Below are positions 6,191 to 6,394 of a stretch of 6,394 nucleotides of DNA, one piece after another (the stretch's first letter is position 1; every line of letters begins with the position of its first letter). Under the pieces are notes generated by a model that was not told the origin of the DNA, did not search any database, and saw nothing but the letters and a program-made list of their open reading frames with translations. This stretch comes from Chloroflexota bacterium. Its GTDB lineage: Bacteria > Chloroflexota > Anaerolineae > Anaerolineales > Villigracilaceae. Location of the stretch: the NCBI GenBank assembly GCA_021796155.1, contig JAJYOO010000147.1:1-6394 (forward strand). The letters run 5' to 3'. The translations under genes were made by a program, and so were the position numbers.

Positions 6191-6394
6191 ATGGCAGCAG
6201 AACTTTCTTTCAGCGATGAAATCGCCAACATGATGTACGCCTCGCACGGCAATCCGATCCGGGAATGCATCCAATGCGGAACTTGCTCGGGAACCTGCCC
6301 GGCGGCGGAGTTCATGGATCATACGCCGCGTCAAATCATCGGCATGATCCGCGCCGATCTCAAGGATGAAGTGCTGGCCAGCAACACCTATTGG
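6191..6394 (+). CDS. hdrC: HdrC-like 4Fe-4S protein, N-terminal part (3' truncated by window edge)
   Basis: Probably the small iron-sulfur subunit of a heterodisulfide-reductase-like complex, passing electrons between an HdrA-type flavoprotein and an HdrB-type CCG subunit in the cytoplasm. Sixty-eight codons are visible, opening MAAELSFSDEIANMM. The first 4Fe-4S motif is complete: C26, C29, C32 and C36 in CIQCGTCSGTCPAA, followed by TPRQIIGMIRADLKDEVLASNTYW. The N-x-x-W ending just before the edge is where HdrC proteins normally continue into their second Cys motif, so that cluster and any hdrB or hdrA genes would lie to the right. The start is fixed by the AGGAGG. Alternatives are another two-cluster subunit such as a QmoC-type N-terminus or a longer CCG oxidoreductase; the short visible part cannot exclude these. 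It follows a receiver gene by 11 bp, an arrangement that suggests a signalling link to the complex. Confidence 0.8.
   Translation, partial: MAAELSFSDEIANMMYASHGNPIRECIQCGTCSGTCPAAEFMDHTPRQIIGMIRADLKDEVLASNTYW

Overview
The window carries six genes, all on the + strand and tightly packed, with both edges cutting a gene. It looks like part of an electron-transfer gene cluster from an anaerobic or facultatively anaerobic bacterium. Protein style (an ETF alpha of the GISGAPEH type, a long NarI/CCG membrane iron-sulfur protein and an HdrC-like protein) would fit Chloroflexota (Anaerolineae-like) or a deltaproteobacterial-type lineage. That assignment is an impression from motif style, not a computed result. 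No tRNA, rRNA, mobile element, CRISPR array or repeat family was seen.

Layout: (1) 2-487, the C-terminal half of the electron transfer flavoprotein alpha subunit (etfA/fixB). (2) 510-2486, a 658-residue membrane iron-sulfur oxidoreductase with a NarI-like five-helix cytochrome b part, two 4Fe-4S motifs and two CCG-type domains. It resembles the ETF:(mena)quinone oxidoreductases encoded beside etfBA. (3) 2528-4561, a membrane sensor histidine kinase with a large extracytoplasmic Cache-type sensor, HAMP, HisKA and ATPase domains. (4) 4554-5699, a soluble REC-HisKA-ATPase hybrid overlapping the kinase gene by 8 bp. (5) 5757-6179, a stand-alone receiver protein. (6) 6191 to the right edge, the N-terminus of an HdrC-like 4Fe-4S protein, whose Shine-Dalgarno overlaps the stop codon of the receiver gene.

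Working model (inference): reduced ETF passes electrons through the membrane FeS protein to the quinone pool. The HdrC-like protein is probably the first member of a downstream Hdr-type electron-transfer complex. Between these two redox modules sits a complete set of phosphorelay parts (kinase, REC-kinase, REC) with no DNA-binding output domain visible. The most interesting possibility is a signalling module that controls ETF/Hdr electron flow by protein contact rather than through transcription. The second notable point is that the membrane FeS protein has a Trp in place of one expected 4Fe-4S cysteine and a first CCG domain with no ligand-position cysteines.
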